9,243 nucleotides of DNA, from assembly GCA_021850555.1 (NCBI GenBank), contig JAJZLX010000177.1, positions 1-9,243 of the forward strand, given 5' to 3'. Positions 6,629 to 9,243 of this stretch are shown one piece after another. The translations under genes and the position numbers were made by a program. How positions within the stretch are numbered: the stretch's first letter is position 1; each line of letters starts with the position of its first letter. Source of the DNA: Pseudomonadota bacterium. Its GTDB lineage: Bacteria > Pseudomonadota > Gammaproteobacteria > Steroidobacterales > Steroidobacteraceae. A model generated the notes under the pieces. That model was not told where the DNA came from. It worked only from the letters and a program-made list of their open reading frames with translations, and ran no database searches.

Positions 6629-6634
6629 ACTATA
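6629..6634 (-). promoter_or_regulatory. Possible -10 element for lolB
   Basis: TATAGT on the minus strand matches the sigma70 -10 in five of six bases and lies 8 nt upstream of the lolB ATG. The -35 region at 17 bp is poor (GTGCGC), and the transcript would start within a few bases of the ATG, giving an almost leaderless mRNA. This agrees with the missing ribosome binding site but is weakly supported. Confidence 0.3.
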
Positions 6635-6737
6635 GAGGCTCGTCCACGATCGCGCACGGAACCTTGGCTCACGCGGCTCGCCTTGTGGCGCAGGGCCCAA
6701 TCCCGGAGAATGCCGCGCCCTGAATTGCCCCAGCACC

Positions 6738-7832
6738 ATGAAGGACTCCATCCGCCAACGGCTCGAGAAGCTCTCTGATCGGTACGAGGAGGTCGGGCGG
6801 ATTCTGGCCTCGCCCGATCTCGACGGGGGCTCGGCGCAGTTTCGCGACCTCTCGGTCGAATACGCGCGCCTGCAGCCGCTCGCCGAGCAGTTGCAGGCCT
6901 ATCGAGCCCTCGAGGGCGACCTGGTCGCCGCGCGCGACATGCTCTCCGACGCCGATCCCGGCATGCGTGCGCTCGGGGCCGAGGAGCAGACCCGCGCTCT
7001 GACGGCGCTCGAGGCGGCGGAGAAGGGCCTGAACGCCCTGCTGCTGCCGCAGGACCCGCGGGACGAGAAGAACATCTTCCTCGAGATCCGCGCCGGCACC
7101 GGCGGCGATGAGGCCGCCCTGTTTGCCGGCGACCTGTTCCGCATGTATGCCCGCTATGCGGAATCCAAGGGATTCACGGTGGAGGCGCTGAGCGAGAGCC
7201 TGGGCGAGCACGGCGGCTACAAGGAGATCATCAGCCGGATCGCCGGCCGCGGGGCCTTCTCCAGGCTGAAGTTCGAGTCCGGCACGCATCGTGTTCAGCG
7301 CGTGCCGGCCACCGAAGCCCAGGGGCGGATCCACACCTCGGCCTGCACCGTCGCCATCCTGCCGGAGCTCGATGAGATCGGGGACATCGAGATCAACCCG
7401 GCGGACCTGCGCATCGATACCTACCGCTCCTCCGGCGCCGGCGGCCAGCACGTCAACAAGACAGACTCGGCGGTACGCATCACCCACCTGCCGACCGGCA
7501 TCGTGGTGGAGTGTCAAGACGAGCGCTCCCAGCACAAGAATCGCTCGCGCGCCATGTCATTGCTGCGCGCGCGCCTGCTTGCGGCCGAGCAGGAAAAGCA
7601 GCAGAGCGCGCAGGCCCAGTCGCGCCGCCTGCAGGTCGGCAGCGGCGACCGCTCCGAGCGCATCCGCACATACAACTTCCCGCAAGGCCGGGTCACCGAC
7701 CACCGCATCAATCTGACGCTCTACAAGCTGCAACAGGTCATGAACGGCGAGCTCGACGAGCTGCTCGATGCACTCGCGCACGAGCACCAGGCAGAGCTCC
7801 TCGCCGAGATGGGCGAGAGCGAGCCGCGATAG
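6738..7832 (+). CDS. prfA: Peptide chain release factor 1 (RF1)
   Basis: RF1 reads UAA and UAG in the ribosomal A site and triggers release of the finished peptide. It has 364 residues (E. coli 360) with strong similarity throughout. The codon-recognition tripeptide PAT is at 190-192, which marks RF1 rather than RF2 (SPF). The catalytic GGQ is at 235-237 in [15 protein letters not shown]; its Gln is the usual target of the PrmC methyltransferase. The start ATG is set by alignment to MKDSI/MKPSI; no ribosome binding site is visible in the 20 nt before it. Unusually, hemA does not lie upstream and prmC does not follow. It is divergent from lolB (117 bp) and convergent with mtgA. Confidence 0.97.
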   Translation: MKDSIRQRLEKLSDRYEEVGRILASPDLDGGSAQFRDLSVEYARLQPLAEQLQAYRALEGDLVAARDMLSDADPGMRALGAEEQTRALTALEAAEKGLNALLLPQDPRDEKNIFLEIRAGTGGDEAALFAGDLFRMYARYAESKGFTVEALSESLGEHGGYKEIISRIAGRGAFSRLKFESGTHRVQRVPATEAQGRIHTSACTVAILPELDEIGDIEINPADLRIDTYRSSGAGGQHVNKTDSAVRITHLPTGIVVECQDERSQHKNRSRAMSLLRARLLAAEQEKQQSAQAQSRRLQVGSGDRSERIRTYNFPQGRVTDHRINLTLYKLQQVMNGELDELLDALAHEHQAELLAEMGESEPR

Positions 7833-7842
7833 CGGCGAGCGA

Positions 7843-7859
7843 CCAGCCGGGATGGCTGG
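7843..7859 (+). terminator. Hairpin after prfA, possible terminator
   Basis: CCAGCC GGGAT GGCTGG is a perfect 6-bp GC stem with a 5-nt loop, starting 11 nt after the prfA TAG. A second 5-bp hairpin (CCCTG CCGC CAGGG) follows at 7868-7881. Neither has a T-run, so they are not classic intrinsic terminators; they could slow polymerase or protect the 3' end between the convergent prfA and mtgA. The rest of the 142-bp gap (7833-7974) shows nothing else. Confidence 0.35.
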
Positions 7860-7974
7860 GCTGGGGGCCCTGCCGCCAGGGAAGGCCGGTGTGGCGCGCC
7901 TGATTCGCGATGGCGGCGGGCATCCGGACAGGCGGTCGGGCCGCAGGGCTGACCATCGCTACGGTTGCGGCGGC

Positions 7975-8730
7975 TCAGTTGTGGCCGATCCGGTCCCCCT
8001 CCGCCGCAGGCCTTGATGGGGCGATGCTGCGCAGATATGCCGGCCCGCCGAGGTCCGCCATCTGGTGCAGCAGCCACTGCTGGCGCCACAGCACGAAGTG
8101 CGACGGCCGCTCGACATGCCAGTGCACCGGATCGGGCAGCACCGCCGCGAGCAGGGCTGCCTGATCGGCCGTCAGGCGCGATGCAGGCTCGTGGAAAAAC
8201 CTCTCCGAAGCCGCCTGAACGCCGTAGATGCGCCGGCCAAACTGGGCGATGTTCAAATACACGGTGAGCACGCGCTGCTTGGGCCACAGCACATCGATCA
8301 GCACCGTGAGGTACGCCTCGATCCCCTTCCTCACCCAGCTGCGCCCGCCCCACAAAAAGAGATTCTTCGCCACCTGCTGGGTGATGGTACTCGCGCCGCG
8401 GAGCCTGCCGCCGCGCTCATAGGTCTGGATCGCCTCGTCGATGGCCTGGAAGTCGAAGCCGTGGTTGAACGGGAAGGTCTGGTCCTCGGAGGCCACCGCG
8501 GCAATGCCGGCCTCGGGCGAGATCCGCCGGTAGCCGACCCACCGATAATCGATGTGGTAGTCCCGCTCCCGGGCGCGTGCCGCTTGCCACCTCGCTTCCA
8601 GCATGAAGGCGCTGGTCACGGGCGTAATCCACCGCAGCAGCAGCACCGGCACCACTGTGATCACGACCCATGCGAGCGCCGCCTTGATGAGCGCTCGACG
8701 CAGCCAGCCCCCCGCTCCCTTCTTCGCCAT
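7975..8730 (-). CDS. mtgA: Monofunctional peptidoglycan glycosyltransferase
   Basis: MtgA polymerises lipid II into glycan strands on the periplasmic side of the inner membrane (GT51 family). It has 251 residues (E. coli 242). A basic N-terminus is followed by one membrane anchor at about 14-35 (LIKAALAWVVITVVPVLLLRW). GT51 motifs in order: SEDQTFPFNHGFD with catalytic Glu82, GASTITQQVAKNLFLW (112-127), RKGIEA with the second acidic residue Glu138, and VLTVYLNIAQFG. The motif 1 histidine (EDxxFxxHxG) is Asn89 here, with a His at the next position. The ATG has no strong ribosome binding site. It lies 50 bp after the cyclophilin gene on the same strand and converges on prfA. Confidence 0.93.
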   Translation of the reverse strand: MAKKGAGGWLRRALIKAALAWVVITVVPVLLLRWITPVTSAFMLEARWQAARARERDYHIDYRWVGYRRISPEAGIAAVASEDQTFPFNHGFDFQAIDEAIQTYERGGRLRGASTITQQVAKNLFLWGGRSWVRKGIEAYLTVLIDVLWPKQRVLTVYLNIAQFGRRIYGVQAASERFFHEPASRLTADQAALLAAVLPDPVHWHVERPSHFVLWRQQWLLHQMADLGGPAYLRSIAPSRPAAEGDRIGHN

Positions 8731-8780
8731 ACCCGAGGCAGGTCAGCTCGAGCGATCCGACCGGGACCTCAGCGCGGGGC

Positions 8781-9243
8781 TCAAGCAGCCGCGTCGACCC
8801 GCCGCGCCGACACGATCTCCACATCCTCCATAGGCGCATCCTGGTAGCCCTTGCGACGGCCGGTCTGCACACGCGCAATCTTGTCGACCACATCCATCCC
8901 CTCGGTCACCCGGCCGAACACCGCATAGCCGAAATCACGCCCGCTGTGATCGAGAAATGCGTTGTCGGTGAGATTGACGAAGAACTGCGAGGTGGCGCTG
9001 TCCACCGCGCTGGTGCGCGCCATGGACAGAGTCCCGCGGGTATTCTTCAGCCCGTTTTGAGCCTCGTTGCGGATCGGGGAGCGGGTCTGCTTGCTGCGGA
9101 ACTCCTTGTCGAGCCCACCGCCCTGGATCACGAACCCCGGCACGATGCGATGAAAGATCGTGCCATCGAAGAAACCCTCGTCCACGTAGGCGAGGAAGTT
9201 CTCCACCGTCACCGGCGCCTCCTTGGGAAACAGCTCCACCGTG
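8781..9243 (-). CDS. Cyclophilin-type peptidyl-prolyl cis-trans isomerase (partial, 5' end outside window)
   Basis: About 153 residues of a PpiA/PpiB-like cyclophilin that catalyses proline isomerisation during folding. Its first residues lie past the right edge; the frame is open there ([16 protein letters not shown]), and the family usually has about 10 more residues, so the GTG at 9239 is probably not the start. Active-site features are present: [13 protein letters not shown] with the catalytic Arg, then SMART and [15 protein letters not shown]. It ends [13 protein letters not shown] and [13 protein letters not shown], where many family members show the pattern VDKI. With the N-terminus missing, a signal peptide cannot be judged, so cytoplasmic PpiB and periplasmic PpiA types cannot be told apart. 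mtgA follows 50 bp later. Confidence 0.92.
   Translation of the reverse strand, partial: TVELFPKEAPVTVENFLAYVDEGFFDGTIFHRIVPGFVIQGGGLDKEFRSKQTRSPIRNEAQNGLKNTRGTLSMARTSAVDSATSQFFVNLTDNAFLDHSGRDFGYAVFGRVTEGMDVVDKIARVQTGRRKGYQDAPMEDVEIVSARRVDAAA

Noticed and set aside
6669..7535. Minus-strand open frame of 288 codons
   Set aside because: Antisense to prfA, which carries the PAT and GGQ motifs.
8065..8847. Plus-strand open frame of 260 codons
   Set aside because: Antisense to mtgA and the cyclophilin, both with conserved motifs.

Overview
The window is a GC-rich stretch of a gammaproteobacterial chromosome. The evidence is the gene order lolB, ispE, tRNA-Gln, prs, rplY, pth, ychF, tRNA-Met on one strand with prfA divergent from it, which is the order seen in Pseudomonas and relatives. 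LolB with a lipobox, MtgA and IspE of the Escherichia coli type, and tRNA genes that encode their CCA end agree with this. I cannot name the genus.

Layout from left to right. Positions 1-1112 are the accessory part. On the minus strand they hold a compact series of short reading frames, named here ORF-A to ORF-D. The first three are joined by two GTGA stop/start overlaps, and the fourth resembles UPF0175 antitoxins. Upstream of ORF-A is a non-coding stretch (938-1112) with a tandem 8-bp repeat, a near-palindrome and a 12-bp copy of the tRNA-Met T-arm. The elongator tRNA-Met (1113-1189) follows, with a good sigma70-type promoter at 1259-1288. Positions 1379-6620 are the conserved minus-strand housekeeping cluster: ychF (ribosome-associated ATPase), pth (peptidyl-tRNA hydrolase), rplY (ribosomal protein L25), prs (PRPP synthase), tRNA-Gln, ispE (isoprenoid precursor kinase) and lolB (lipoprotein receptor). 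prfA (release factor 1) reads away from lolB on the plus strand at 6738-7832. It converges on mtgA (peptidoglycan glycosyltransferase), which is preceded on the minus strand by a cyclophilin cut off by the right edge.

The housekeeping genes serve translation (two tRNAs, L25, Pth, YchF, RF1), nucleotide and isoprenoid precursors (Prs, IspE) and the envelope (LolB, MtgA). Two genes usual at this locus are absent: hemA, which normally lies between lolB and prfA, and prmC, which normally follows prfA.

The part most worth a second look is the small coupled gene series beside tRNA-Met. It looks like the edge of, or a relic of, an integrated element, but no integrase is visible and three of its four reading frames are unrecognised. 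The remaining genes are ordinary.
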